Source: Streptomyces scabichelini (GTDB taxonomy: Bacteria; Actinomycetota; Actinomycetes; Streptomycetales; Streptomycetaceae). Taken from it: a stretch of 64,000 nucleotides of DNA. Both the position numbers and the translations under genes were made by a program. The stretch is from NCBI RefSeq assembly GCF_011045015.1, contig NZ_JAAKZY010000024.1, positions 1 to 64,000 on the forward strand, in the 5' to 3' direction. A model generated the notes under the pieces. The model ran no database searches. It had not been told where the DNA came from and was given only the letters and a program-made list of their open reading frames with translations. Of the stretch, positions 50,207-58,866 are shown piece by piece. Each line of letters begins with the position of its first letter. Within the stretch, counting starts at the first letter, position 1.

Positions 50207-50764
50207 ATGACTATCGACGCCACTATCGCCAGCCTTGTCCAGCGGATCGAGGTGCTGGAGGCCGAGGCCGAGATCCGCCGTCTCCAGACGCGCTACATGT
50301 TCCTGTGTGACACCCCGATCCCCGAGTTCGGAGTCCGGGACGACGGACACCGCATCGACCTGATCATGGAACTGTATTCCGAGGACGCTGTCTGGGAGGG
50401 CGTCGGTGAGTACTACGACGGCCAGTTCGGCCGCGCCGAGGGAGCAGCCGCGATCCGTGAGCACTTCGAGAAGTTCTGGGGCCAGAAGCAGGACCCGGCG
50501 TTGCTGTTGAACGCCCACTACCTGACCTCGGAGCAGATCCACGTCGACGGCGACGAGGCGACCGGCCAGTGGATCCACATCCAGCCGTGGCTCTTCTCCG
50601 ACGGCAAGTCCCTGGTGCGTTCGAGTCGGCTGAACAACGCCTTCCGCAAGGCCGACGGCATCTGGAAGATCACACGCACACGGACCGAGAACGTCTTCGT
50701 CGCGCCGCTGTCCGCGGGTTGGGTGAGCGACTACCCCTCAACCTCGGTGTTGATGGGGCCATGA
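50207..50764 (+). CDS. SnoaL/NTF2-like protein
   Basis: This 185-residue protein starts with a helix (IASLVQRIEVLEAEAEIRRL) and then the SnoaL_4/NTF2 cone fold (RIDLIMELYSEDAVWEGVGE, then GQWIHIQPWLFSDGKSLVRS). The family includes dehydratases, dehydrochlorinases and ring-hydroxylating oxygenase small subunits. The sequence seen here does not decide among these. It is the gene after the hydroxyquinol pair, 250 bp downstream on the same strand. A hairpin terminator follows it. Confidence 0.82.
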   Translation: MTIDATIASLVQRIEVLEAEAEIRRLQTRYMFLCDTPIPEFGVRDDGHRIDLIMELYSEDAVWEGVGEYYDGQFGRAEGAAAIREHFEKFWGQKQDPALLLNAHYLTSEQIHVDGDEATGQWIHIQPWLFSDGKSLVRSSRLNNAFRKADGIWKITRTRTENVFVAPLSAGWVSDYPSTSVLMGP

Positions 50765-50856
50765 TCGAAGACGTACCCTGATTCGCCGTCAGAAAGGCCG
50801 AGTCGGCGAAACAAATCGACAATCAAATGGAAACCGGAAAGAGGCACGGAGGCCGG

Positions 50857-50886
50857 CACCTCCCTAAAATTAGGGAGGTGCGGTTT
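50857..50886 (+). terminator. Rho-independent terminator
   Basis: CACCTCCCTAA (50857-50867) and TTAGGGAGGTG (50870-50880) form a perfect 11-bp stem with a two-base centre, followed by CGGTTTT. It ends the preceding gene, about 50 bp before the ABC importer start. It could also act as an attenuator. Confidence 0.7.
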
Positions 50887-50926
50887 TGCCGCCCCGTGGG
50901 GATGGTTCCATTCGAGTTCTTCCACC

Positions 50927-50932
50927 TAACAT
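50927..50932 (+). promoter_or_regulatory. -10 of a leaderless promoter (ABC importer)
   Basis: TAACAT lies six bases before the ATG at 50939, and no SD precedes that ATG, so transcription is predicted to start on the codon. The -35 is weak. Confidence 0.45.
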
Positions 50933-50938
50933 TCGGCC

Positions 50939-52477
50939 ATGAATTCCGGAGATGAGCAGGGCAGACCCGTTCCTCTGCTGCGGGCCGAAGGGATCTCGAA
51001 GCAGTTCGGAACCGCTGTCGTCCTACGGGACGCCTACGTGGAATTCCACGCCGGTACCGTAACCGCGCTTACCGGGGAGAACGGTTCGGGAAAGTCGACG
51101 GTTGCCCGGATTCTCGGCGGCATGCTTGCTCCCGATGCGGGACGCATATTGGTGGACGGAAAACCCGCACGCATTCCCGACGCGAGGGCCGCGCTCTCCC
51201 ATGGGATCGCGCTCATCAGCCAGGAGCTGACCCTGGCCGCCGACCTGACAGTCGCGGAGAACGTCTTCCTGGGCCGGCTGCCGGTGCGCGGCAGGGTCGC
51301 GGTCTCGTGGCGCAGGCTGCGGTCCGCAGTCGCCGAGTTGCTGGAGACGTACGGGATGGCGATCGACCCCCGCGCTCGGGTGGGTGACCTGTCCATCGAA
51401 CTCCAGCAGCAGGTGGAGATCGCGCGGGCGATGGCAACCGACCCCCGGGTGCTCATCCTGGACGAGGCCACCAGCTCTCTGTCGGAGAAGGCCGCCGACC
51501 GGCTGCTCGAACTCGTCGAGCAGCGCCGCGCGCTCGGCACGGCGGTCGTGATGATCACGCACCGGATGAACGAGATCTACCGGTCCGCATCCTCCGCGGC
51601 TGTGTTGCGGGACGGCCGGATCATGGCCACCGTCCCGATCCCGCGAACGCCGGAGGAGGACCTCGTCCGCCTCATGGTGGGCCGTGAACTGGGCGACTAC
51701 TACGGGCGGCGCGTCCATGACGTGGACGGCGCGGACATGGTGCTGAGCGCTGACGGCCTGTCGGCGCGAGCACAGGGACTGCGGTCGGTCGACCTGTCGG
51801 TACGAGCCGGGGAGATCGTCGGCGTGGCCGGTCTCTCGGGCTCCGGCAAGGAAGTCCTGGGGCACGCGTTGGCGGGCGCCGTCTCCGCAGAGGGGCGGGT
51901 GCGGGTGGCCGGGCGTGCGATCAGGCTCGGCCGGCCCGGGGCCGTACTCCGTGGCGGCCTGGGGTTCGTACCGGAGGACCGGAAGGCCAAAGCCCTGCTA
52001 CCGGAGCGGTCGGTCACCGAGAACCTCTCCGTGGCCTGGCCCCAGCACGTCTTCCGGTACGGGATCCGCAGGCCGCGGGCGGAAAGCGGTCGGGTGGCCG
52101 ATGCGGTGCGCCGATACGGCATCAGGACCGCCTCCTCACACCTTCCGGTCCGAGTCCTGTCCGGAGGCAATCAGCAGAAGATCACCATCGGCCGGCTGTT
52201 CGACCTGAACCTTCCCGTCTACGTCCTGAGCGAGCCGACCCGGGGTATCGACGTCGGCTCCAGGAGCGCGATCTACACCCTGCTGCGGGAACAGACCGCC
52301 CGAGGCGCCGGAGTGTTGTTCATCTCGTCGGAGCTGAACGAGCTGTGCGGAGTCTGCGACCGGGTGCTGGTGATGTACCGGGGGGACGTCGTCGCGGAGT
52401 TCACCGGGGCCGACATCAACGAGGAGACCATCAACCGCGCCATGGTCACCGGCAGGCCGCAGCTCGAAGGCGCCTGA
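50939..52477 (+). CDS. Ribose-type ABC importer ATP-binding protein (two ATPase domains)
   Basis: This 512-residue protein has two ABC domains in the RbsA/MglA pattern. The first has Walker A GENGSGKST (46-54), a signature near LSIELQQQVEIARA, and Walker B VLILDEATSSL (171-181). The second has the degenerate Walker A GLSGSGKEVL, signature LSGGNQQKI and VYVLSEPTRGID. In the latter, the Asp of the usual LLDEP is Ser. Degeneracy of the second domain is normal for the family, but this Ser is a further loss. It energises uptake through the permease at 52590. The start is probably leaderless. Confidence 0.93.
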   Translation: MNSGDEQGRPVPLLRAEGISKQFGTAVVLRDAYVEFHAGTVTALTGENGSGKSTVARILGGMLAPDAGRILVDGKPARIPDARAALSHGIALISQELTLAADLTVAENVFLGRLPVRGRVAVSWRRLRSAVAELLETYGMAIDPRARVGDLSIELQQQVEIARAMATDPRVLILDEATSSLSEKAADRLLELVEQRRALGTAVVMITHRMNEIYRSASSAAVLRDGRIMATVPIPRTPEEDLVRLMVGRELGDYYGRRVHDVDGADMVLSADGLSARAQGLRSVDLSVRAGEIVGVAGLSGSGKEVLGHALAGAVSAEGRVRVAGRAIRLGRPGAVLRGGLGFVPEDRKAKALLPERSVTENLSVAWPQHVFRYGIRRPRAESGRVADAVRRYGIRTASSHLPVRVLSGGNQQKITIGRLFDLNLPVYVLSEPTRGIDVGSRSAIYTLLREQTARGAGVLFISSELNELCGVCDRVLVMYRGDVVAEFTGADINEETINRAMVTGRPQLEGA

Positions 52478-52491
52478 CGCGCCCGCCCGGT

Positions 52492-52527
52492 CCGCAACCG
52501 CAGCCGCAGCCGCAGCCGCAGCCGCAG
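52492..52527. repeat. Hexanucleotide array, CCGCAG
   Basis: Five perfect copies of CCGCAG plus one CCGCAA at the front lie between the ATPase and permease genes. The spacer is 112 bp and otherwise carries only the permease ribosome-binding site (AGGAAC). Confidence 0.85.
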
Positions 52528-52589
52528 GGCGCCCTGACCACATCCCCGCGCCTCAGAGCGATCCGCATCCCACACCCGACAGGAACGTC

Positions 52590-53657
52590 ATGACAGCTCT
52601 CCATCAGCAGGTCGATCCCTCCAGTGCCGCGCCCGGTGGCGAGCGGGTGCGCCGTCAACTGCCGCCGCTGCCACGCCTGGGCGAGACAGGCGGGGTCGTC
52701 GTCGCCCTGGTCATCCTGATGGTCGTCTCCTCGATCGCCCAGCCGGCCTTCTTCACCTGGTCCAACCTGATGAACATCGTCGGCGCAAACAGCGTCGCCA
52801 TGTCACTGGCGATCGGCTCCACCTTCGTCATCATCGCCGGAGGCATCGACCTGTCCGTCGTCTCCATGACCGCTGCGTCGGGCATGGGACTCGGGCTGCT
52901 GCTGTCCTCCGGGGCGCCGACGGTTGTCTGCGTGCTGGGAGCCCTGGCCCTCGGAGCCGGGCTCGGCGCCGTGAACGGGCTGCTGATCTCCCGGCTGCGG
53001 ATCTCTTTCCTGGTGGTCACGTTGGGCATGGCGTCCATCGCGGCGAGCCTGGCGCTGGTGGTGAAAAACGGCTCTACCGTCGACGTCTTCACCAAGCCCG
53101 CCTTCGGCCCGGTGCACACGTTCGCGACCGGCGACATGGGGCCCGTACCCATCATCCTGGTCTTCGACGTGCTGCTCATCCTGGCGACCGCCGGAGTGCT
53201 GCGCTACACCCGCTTCGGCCGCTCGGTGTTCGCGGTGGGATCCAACGCGGAGGCCGCGCGGCTCAACGGCATCAACGTCAAGAACACCACCGCGGCCGTC
53301 TACGCGCTGGCCGGGCTGGCCGCCGGGCTCGGCAGCGTCGTCCAGGTCGGCCGGCTTACCGGAGCCTCCCCGCAGATCGATCCCTCGCTGCTCAACGGCG
53401 TACTCGCCGCGGTACTGATCGGCGGAACCTCCTTCAGCGGCGGCAAGGGCAGCATCTGGGGAACCGTGCTGGGAGTGCTCTTCCTCGGCGTGGTGCAGAA
53501 CATCATGACCCTGGCCGACATCTCCAGCTTCTGGCGGCAGGCGGTCAACGGCCTCCTGCTGATCCTCGCGGTCGGCCTGAGCGCGGCGCGCTGGAAGAGC
53601 CTGCGCCGACGGCCCGCGCCCGAGGCGGCGGCCGCCCTCGCGAAGGAGCCGCGATGA
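52590..53657 (+). CDS. Ribose-type ABC importer permease
   Basis: This 355-residue RbsC-type permease has about ten hydrophobic helices. The family motifs are GGIDLSVVSMTAASG, RLNGINVKNTTAAVYALAG (the coupling loop region) and GVLAAVLIGGTSFSGGKGSI. It forms the channel for a ribose-type solute. A hydrophilic N-terminal tail of about 30 residues precedes the first helix. AGGAAC precedes the ATG. The gene order ATPase, permease, binding protein is that of sugar importers, yet the neighbours are aromatic-pathway genes, so the solute may not be a sugar. Confidence 0.93.
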   Translation: MTALHQQVDPSSAAPGGERVRRQLPPLPRLGETGGVVVALVILMVVSSIAQPAFFTWSNLMNIVGANSVAMSLAIGSTFVIIAGGIDLSVVSMTAASGMGLGLLLSSGAPTVVCVLGALALGAGLGAVNGLLISRLRISFLVVTLGMASIAASLALVVKNGSTVDVFTKPAFGPVHTFATGDMGPVPIILVFDVLLILATAGVLRYTRFGRSVFAVGSNAEAARLNGINVKNTTAAVYALAGLAAGLGSVVQVGRLTGASPQIDPSLLNGVLAAVLIGGTSFSGGKGSIWGTVLGVLFLGVVQNIMTLADISSFWRQAVNGLLLILAVGLSAARWKSLRRRPAPEAAAALAKEPR

Positions 53658-53782
53658 CCACCTCGGCCCATTCGCCGACCCGCCCTGATGCCTGACTTCC
53701 TGACGCAGCGTCAGCCCGCTGCCGCGCTCCTGCCCGCAGACCCACCACCCCTCGCGAACCCTCATCAGATCGGACGTACACC

Positions 53783-54802
53783 ATGCACAGCAGATTTTCA
53801 CGCCTCGCCCTCAGCGGCCTGGCGATCGGCGCCATGGCCGTGACCACCGGCTGCGGAAGTGATAGCTCCACATCGGCCGGGAGCGGGTCGGGCAGCGGCC
53901 TGACTGTCGGGTTTGCTTCCCCGGTGATGGCCCAGGAAGGCCAGCAGGACATCTCCAAAGGCTTCAAGTCGGGGGCGACCAGCCTCGGTTGGAAGGCCAA
54001 GACCTACGATGCGAACCTGTCGGCCGACACCCAGGTCTCCAACGTCCAGACCATGATCGACCAACAGGTCGGCGCGCTTTCCGCGTGGGCACTGGACGAA
54101 AACGCCATTGCGGGCTCCTACGCCGCCGCCAAGAGCGCCAAGATCCCCGTAATCGGCGTCAACTCCGCAGGAGCGGACGGAATCTCCAGCGTCTGGTGGG
54201 AGATCTACAGCTGCAAGAAAGATGGAATCCTTGACCAGCTCGCCCAGATGTTCGCCAAGGCCAAGCCGAACGGGAAGATCGCGGTGATGGGCTTTCCGGT
54301 CAAGTCGATCGTGGGGATGACCGACTGCTTCACGGCCGCGGCGAAGCGGGCCGGACTGACCGTCGTCTCCAAGCAGGACAACACCCAGAACACCAGCAGC
54401 GGCGCCTCGTCGCTGGCCCAGGACCTGCTGTCGGCGCACCCGGACATCGACGGATTCTGGAGCTTCAACGATTCCACGGCGCTCGGCGTCTCCTCGGCAG
54501 TCATCGCCGCCGGCAAGAAGGTGTACACGGCCGAAAGCCCGAACGGAATCTTGGTCACCGGGTCGAACGGCGACTCCTCGGCGATCGCGGCACTGCGCAA
54601 CGGGACCATCACCGCCTCGATCGACACCGACCCGTATTGCACCGGGGTGGCGGCGGTCGCCGCCATGCAGGACGCCGTCAAGGGTGACGCCGCAACCAAG
54701 TACGTCATCAAGAACGAGCTCATCACCCCCGCGACGGTCAAGGACTTCGTGGCGCCCAAGGACCGCCCCTGCACGCCCACCGAACTGCCGCTGGTCAAGT
54801 GA
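53783..54802 (+). CDS. Periplasmic-binding-type lipoprotein of the ribose-type importer
   Basis: This 339-residue protein has a lipoprotein signal (SRLALSGLAIGAMAV) with lipobox VTTGC, then a Ser/Gly linker. The RbsB-type two-lobed fold follows (LTVGFASPVMAQEGQQDISK, then IDGFWSFNDSTALGVSSAVI). It captures the solute outside the cell for the ABC permease. Two Cys in the mature chain (YSCKKD, TDCFTA) may form a disulfide. No clear ribosome-binding site precedes the ATG. The spacer from the permease is 125 bp. Confidence 0.93.
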   Translation: MHSRFSRLALSGLAIGAMAVTTGCGSDSSTSAGSGSGSGLTVGFASPVMAQEGQQDISKGFKSGATSLGWKAKTYDANLSADTQVSNVQTMIDQQVGALSAWALDENAIAGSYAAAKSAKIPVIGVNSAGADGISSVWWEIYSCKKDGILDQLAQMFAKAKPNGKIAVMGFPVKSIVGMTDCFTAAAKRAGLTVVSKQDNTQNTSSGASSLAQDLLSAHPDIDGFWSFNDSTALGVSSAVIAAGKKVYTAESPNGILVTGSNGDSSAIAALRNGTITASIDTDPYCTGVAAVAAMQDAVKGDAATKYVIKNELITPATVKDFVAPKDRPCTPTELPLVK

Positions 54803-54896
54803 GAGTGAGACCGTCGCCGGCCCCATGAAGACCCTCTGAAGGGGGCCCTACCGGATCGCGCAAGCACCACCTGGGACGAGCGTGGAGGTGACCGCG

Positions 54897-55559
54897 GTGG
54901 CGGCAGCCCCGAGCCCCGTGAGACCGGCGGATGGGCAGCCGCCGGGCAGCGTCGTCTACATCGTCGACGACGACCAGGAACTGTGCAGGTCACTGGCCTG
55001 GCTGCTGGAGTCCGTGAGAATCAGGTCCCTGTGCTTCACCGATGTGAGGACCTTCCTGGACTCCTACGACCGCGACCAGCCCGCCTGCATGGTGCTGGAT
55101 GTGCGCATGCCCGAAGTGAGCGGCTTCCAGCTCCAGGAGACCTTGAACCGGACCGGATCAGCCATCCCGGTCATCTTCGTGTCCGCCCACGGCGACATCA
55201 GAATGTCCGTGCGGGCACTGCAGAACGGCGCCGTGGACTTCCTGGAGAAACCCTACGATCCCCAGCACATGCTCGACGTCGTCCAGCAGGCGCTGCGAAC
55301 CGCGCAGCAACGATTCGCCCAGGCGGCCAGGCAGCAGGCCCTCCAGGCTCGCCTGGACAGCCTCAGCCCCCGTGAGTTGGAGATCCTTCGCCTGGTGATC
55401 GACGGCGTACCCAGCAAGAACATCGCGACCCGGCTGGGGATCAGCACGAAGACCGTCGATGTGCACCGCACCCACATCCGGGAGAAGACCCGCGCCGAGA
55501 GCATCGCAACCCTCGTCCGGGACGTGCTCCGGACAGGCCTGGCACTGCCGTCCCCATGA
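54897..55559 (+). CDS. FixJ-like response regulator
   Basis: This protein of about 220 residues has a receiver (VVYIVDDDQELCRSLAWLLE, acceptor Asp in CMVLDVRMPEVSG, Thr/Ser in IFVSAHGD and Lys in FLEKPYD). A LuxR HTH follows (LSPRELEILRLVIDGVPSKN, then LGISTKTVDVHRTHIREKTR). The receiver-HTH order matches FixJ and TodT-type regulators. GTG 54897 is preferred, because GGAGGTGA, a full anti-SD match, stands five bases before it. No kinase gene is adjacent. It follows the importer and may be controlled with it; a kinase elsewhere may sense aromatic compounds. Confidence 0.9.
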   Translation: MAAAPSPVRPADGQPPGSVVYIVDDDQELCRSLAWLLESVRIRSLCFTDVRTFLDSYDRDQPACMVLDVRMPEVSGFQLQETLNRTGSAIPVIFVSAHGDIRMSVRALQNGAVDFLEKPYDPQHMLDVVQQALRTAQQRFAQAARQQALQARLDSLSPRELEILRLVIDGVPSKNIATRLGISTKTVDVHRTHIREKTRAESIATLVRDVLRTGLALPSP

Positions 55560-55751
55560 CACGCGGACGAGATGGTGAACCGGAATGCTTGGAATTCTCG
55601 TCGCTAACCAGCCCTCGAGAGGACGGAGATACCTCTTGGAATGTCCCGCACCTTATGCCTCATGGCGGCGTAAGGAATTCCCTAATAGTGCTCGGGTGAC
55701 CGCGTTTCTAGGATTTCCCGTGTCAAGATGTCCCCCCTTGACGAGGAGTGA

Positions 55752-56777
55752 ATGATGGGAATCAGCTTCAGTGTCATGGTCACCGGCGCGTTGCCGATGG
55801 CCGCCTACGGCCCGCTCGCCAGACAGGTCGAGGACGCCGGCTTCGACCAACTGCACATCGCGGACGACCTCGTCTTCCGTCCGGCCTGGCCAATCCTCAC
55901 CGTCGCCGCCCTCAACACCTCGCGCATCCGGCTCGGCCCGTTCATCGTCACGCCCCAGGTCGCCCACCCCGTCTACCACGCCGCGAACCTCGCGGCCCTC
56001 GACGAACTGAGCGGCGGGCGCATGGTGGCGGGCATCGGCCGGGGCGGCTTCAACCCGCTCATCGGCGCGGTCGCCCCGTCGAAACCGATGACGTGGATGC
56101 GTGAGGCGCACGCGTTGATGACGCGGATGCTCGCCATGGATCGCACGCCCTTCGAGGGTCAGTACTTCAAGGCCACCGAGGACCTCTACTTCCAGTTCGA
56201 AGTGCCGCGGCATGTCCCGCTGTTCGTCGGGACCTGGTCACCGCAGACGGCCCGGCTCGCCGGCACCATCGCGCCGGGGATGAAGGCCGACTGCGTCGCG
56301 AGCCCCGAGTACGTCGCCCGGCTCAAGGGCCAGTTCACCGACGGTCGAGCGAGCGTGGGGAAGACGATGGAGGGCACCGAGTTCATCGTCGGACCCCTGT
56401 GCGCGATCTCCACCGATCCCGGCCGTGCCGAGGACTCCATCCGCGGGATGCTCGCCCTGCTCCAACCGTTCCTCGCGCCGATGATTCGTGAGGTCGGCAT
56501 CGGCGAAGACGAGGTGGAGGCGGCATACACCGCCTTCACCAAGGGCGACGTGGCCGAGGCGAAGGCGCTCGTGACGCGCCGGGCCATCGACGCGTTCAGC
56601 CTTACCGGCACACCCGACCAGGTCGTCCGGCGGATCGGCGACCTGATCGACGCTGGTGCCGACAACATCGCCTTCGGACCACCCCATGGCGACGATCCGG
56701 TGGAGTGCATCCGCCTGATCGGCGAACAGATCCTGCCCCGTTTCACCAGCCGCTCCGCACGGAAGGTCGTCATATGA
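55752..56777 (+). CDS. Luciferase-like (LLM) flavin-dependent monooxygenase
   Basis: This 341-residue protein has the LLM/F420 fold: FSVMVTGALPMAAYGPLARQ, IADDLVFRPAWPILTVAALN and LDELSGGRMVAGIGRGGFNP. It probably uses reduced FMN or F420 to oxidise its substrate. The flavin reductase at 61199 could supply FMNH2. SD GAGGAG is at 55741-55750. The stop overlaps the start of the SnoaL gene (ATGA), implying joint function. The substrate is not predicted, but a hydroxylation giving hydroxyquinol or a precursor would fit the neighbourhood. Confidence 0.9.
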   Translation: MMGISFSVMVTGALPMAAYGPLARQVEDAGFDQLHIADDLVFRPAWPILTVAALNTSRIRLGPFIVTPQVAHPVYHAANLAALDELSGGRMVAGIGRGGFNPLIGAVAPSKPMTWMREAHALMTRMLAMDRTPFEGQYFKATEDLYFQFEVPRHVPLFVGTWSPQTARLAGTIAPGMKADCVASPEYVARLKGQFTDGRASVGKTMEGTEFIVGPLCAISTDPGRAEDSIRGMLALLQPFLAPMIREVGIGEDEVEAAYTAFTKGDVAEAKALVTRRAIDAFSLTGTPDQVVRRIGDLIDAGADNIAFGPPHGDDPVECIRLIGEQILPRFTSRSARKVVI

Positions 56778-57205
56778 CCGAGGACACCGACGCCATGCTC
56801 CGTCGTCTCGAACGCGCCTGGAACGATCAGGACATCGAGACGATCGCCGGTCTGTTCACCGACGACTGCGTCTACGAGGACTTCGCCGAGGGGGCGTACG
56901 TCACGGCGCCGGACGGGGTCCGCGAGTTCGCGGCGGCCGTCTACGCCACCATGCCCGACTTCTCCCTCACGCTGCGCCGGATCGGCACCGGCCCGACCCA
57001 TGGCGTGAGCGAGTGGACGATCACCGCGACCTGGCGCGGTGAGTTCGAAGGGGTGGACCGGACGGGCACCCGCGTCGAGTTCTCCGGACTGTCCATGTAC
57101 GAGTTCGCGGACGGCCGGATCAAGCGGAACTCGGACTGCTGGGACTACACCGTCCTGGCGAAGCAGATGCGTGTCCTCCCCGAGCGGCTGCGCGAAGTCC
57201 TCTGA
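56774..57205 (+). CDS. SnoaL-like protein
   Basis: This 143-residue SnoaL-fold protein has the N-terminal helix LRRLERAWNDQDIETIAGLF, then TDDCVYEDFAEGAYVTAPDG, and the C-terminal strand GLSMYEFADGRIKRNSDCWD. Members are polyketide cyclases, dehydratases or epoxide hydrolases. The ATG overlaps the LLM stop (ATGA), so it is translated with the monooxygenase and may process its product, for example by dehydration or opening of an unstable intermediate. It ends about 190 bp before the convergent LuxR gene. Confidence 0.88.
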   Translation: MTEDTDAMLRRLERAWNDQDIETIAGLFTDDCVYEDFAEGAYVTAPDGVREFAAAVYATMPDFSLTLRRIGTGPTHGVSEWTITATWRGEFEGVDRTGTRVEFSGLSMYEFADGRIKRNSDCWDYTVLAKQMRVLPERLREVL

Positions 57206-57346
57206 CCCGAGCGGTCATGGTCGCGATCTGCTGACCAGACCCCGAACCGCGTCTCCCGGGCCGCCGACCGTGCCCAGGCCAGCGCCGACGTGCTGGGCCT
57301 GGGTGCGCAGGGCGCCGCATTCCGAGACTCATGTCCGACCTCGACG

Positions 57347-57392
57347 CCCGTTCGCCAATTCGCCCGTTCGCCCGTTCGCCCGTTCGCCCGTC
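57347..57392. repeat. Octanucleotide array, CCCGTTCG
   Basis: Five and a half units of CCCGTTCG, one degenerate (CCAATTCG), extend to within three bases of the convergent LuxR stop. No other feature was seen between 57206 and 57394. Confidence 0.8.
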
Positions 57393-57394
57393 GC

Positions 57395-58537
57395 TCAACG
57401 ACGCGGCGGCTCGGCGCGGGCGGTCCTGCCGAAGAGGACGCGGGTGAGCTGTACCCGGCTACTGATCTCCAGCTTGGTGTAGATGCTCTTCATGTGCTGG
57501 CGCACCGTGTAGACGCTCAGCGTCAGCTGCTCGGCGATCTCGCGGTCGGACAGACCCGCAGCGACCATGCGCGCCACATCCGACTCCCTGTTCGACAGGG
57601 AAGGCCGACCCTGGTTCGTATAGCGCGGCTCGGCCGACTCCAGGGAGAGCTCCATGACCTCGGCCCCCGGCTGGCCGGGCACCGACCGGACGGTGCAGTT
57701 GAGCACGTCATTCGCCCCGTCACGCTTCCTGACCAGATAGGAACGGCGCGATTCGGCGACCGACGGCTCGGTGTCCCGCAGAATCCGGTACAGGATGTCG
57801 CCGCCCTCCCGGAGGTCGTCCAGCAGCGCCGCAGCAGGCGGGGTGACGGTGGGCTCGGTGGAGTCGGGGCTGGTGTAGGCGACCGCGGCGGAGCTGTTCT
57901 CCAGGGCGAGGCTGACGACGTCCAGCTGCTCCTGGAGTCGCTGCCGGCCGCGCAACGCGGTCACCGCGCCGCCGACCACCCCGGCCATGGCCGCCATGAA
58001 GTGCAGGTCCGTCTCGGCGACGGGCGTGTTCGTCCGGTCGGAGGAGAAGTCGATCGTGCCGATGATCGAACCCCGCACGACGATCGGTGCCTTGAGGACA
58101 TGCAGCATGTTCTCCAAGCGGTCCACCAGCCGGTATATGTCGGTCTGCCGCCACTGCGTGAGGGATCGACCCGCGAGGTTGTAGGCGGGCGACGCGGTCG
58201 CCATGACCTGCCGGAGTTCATCGTCGACGGGCCGGCCCAGCCGCTCGTATGCGGCCAAGAACCGGTTGCTCACATTGCGCGAGGCGTACCACGACGGGCT
58301 GGTGGTGCCGTCGACGAACAGGTACACCGCACTCATCGGGAAGTCGATGACACGCCGGGACAGGGCGAAGTACGCCTCCCCCAACTGCTCCAGATCGTCG
58401 ACATCGGCCAGCACCGCGGCCAGCTCAGCCAGACTGGCGTAGCGCTGTCCCTCACTGCGGACGCCCGGCGCGGACCGCGCTCTGTCCGCTCTGTCTTCGT
58501 GCCGCTGTTTCTCCATCCGAGGGTGCCCCATCTCCAC
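57395..58537 (-). CDS. LuxR family regulator with GAF-like sensor domain
   Basis: This 380-residue regulator has an N-terminal region, then a GAF-like sensory domain (LVDRLENMLHVLKAPIVVRG, SIIGTIDFSSDRTNTPVAET). A linker and a C-terminal LuxR HTH follow (SLSNRESDVARMVAAGLSDR, then LTLSVYTVRQHMKSIYTKLE). GTG 58537 is preferred for its SD GGAGGG five bases away; ATG 58531 is an alternative. It has no receiver Asp, so it acts as a one-component sensor of a small molecule. Convergent to the SnoaL gene, it may regulate the monooxygenase pair. Confidence 0.88.
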   Translation of the reverse strand: MEMGHPRMEKQRHEDRADRARSAPGVRSEGQRYASLAELAAVLADVDDLEQLGEAYFALSRRVIDFPMSAVYLFVDGTTSPSWYASRNVSNRFLAAYERLGRPVDDELRQVMATASPAYNLAGRSLTQWRQTDIYRLVDRLENMLHVLKAPIVVRGSIIGTIDFSSDRTNTPVAETDLHFMAAMAGVVGGAVTALRGRQRLQEQLDVVSLALENSSAAVAYTSPDSTEPTVTPPAAALLDDLREGGDILYRILRDTEPSVAESRRSYLVRKRDGANDVLNCTVRSVPGQPGAEVMELSLESAEPRYTNQGRPSLSNRESDVARMVAAGLSDREIAEQLTLSVYTVRQHMKSIYTKLEISSRVQLTRVLFGRTARAEPPRR

Positions 58538-58583
58538 GGGCGCCCTCCGGCCGCACAAGAACCGGACCTGCGCCAGCCGTGTT

Positions 58584-58613
58584 GTCGAGAAGTCGAGAAG
58601 TCGAGAAGTCGAA
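58584..58613. repeat. Octanucleotide array, GTCGAGAA
   Basis: Three perfect copies of GTCGAGAA plus GTCGAA lie upstream of the LuxR gene. The 329-bp spacer (58538-58866) shows no other feature apart from low-level promoter-like A+T sequence near 58725. Confidence 0.8.
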
Positions 58614-58866
58614 TCGAAATAACTCGGGCCTGGTATCGATGCCGGCCGCTCACCCCAGGGTGAAGCGCCGGAGGCCACACGTCGTCGGGTCCCGCGCGCC
58701 GCGCAGGCGGAGATATCCGCAGGTGGAATATAGCCCCCCATCGCCTGATACCACCAGGGATGACCGGACCTGCGGGTCCCCCCCGACAACAGGGCTCATC
58801 GTGCTGGCCGTTGTAAGTACCTGGGGTGCCGGGGACACCCGGCTGTCTTGGCATTCATACCGTTGC

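Noticed and set aside
54816..54846. GGCCCC ... GGGGCC inverted repeat after the importer lipoprotein as terminator
   Set aside because: Arms are short and the 17-20-base loop is long; support is too weak for a firm call.
18283..58613. Short tandem arrays considered as CRISPR
   Set aside because: Units are 6-9 bp without spacers, and no cas genes are present.
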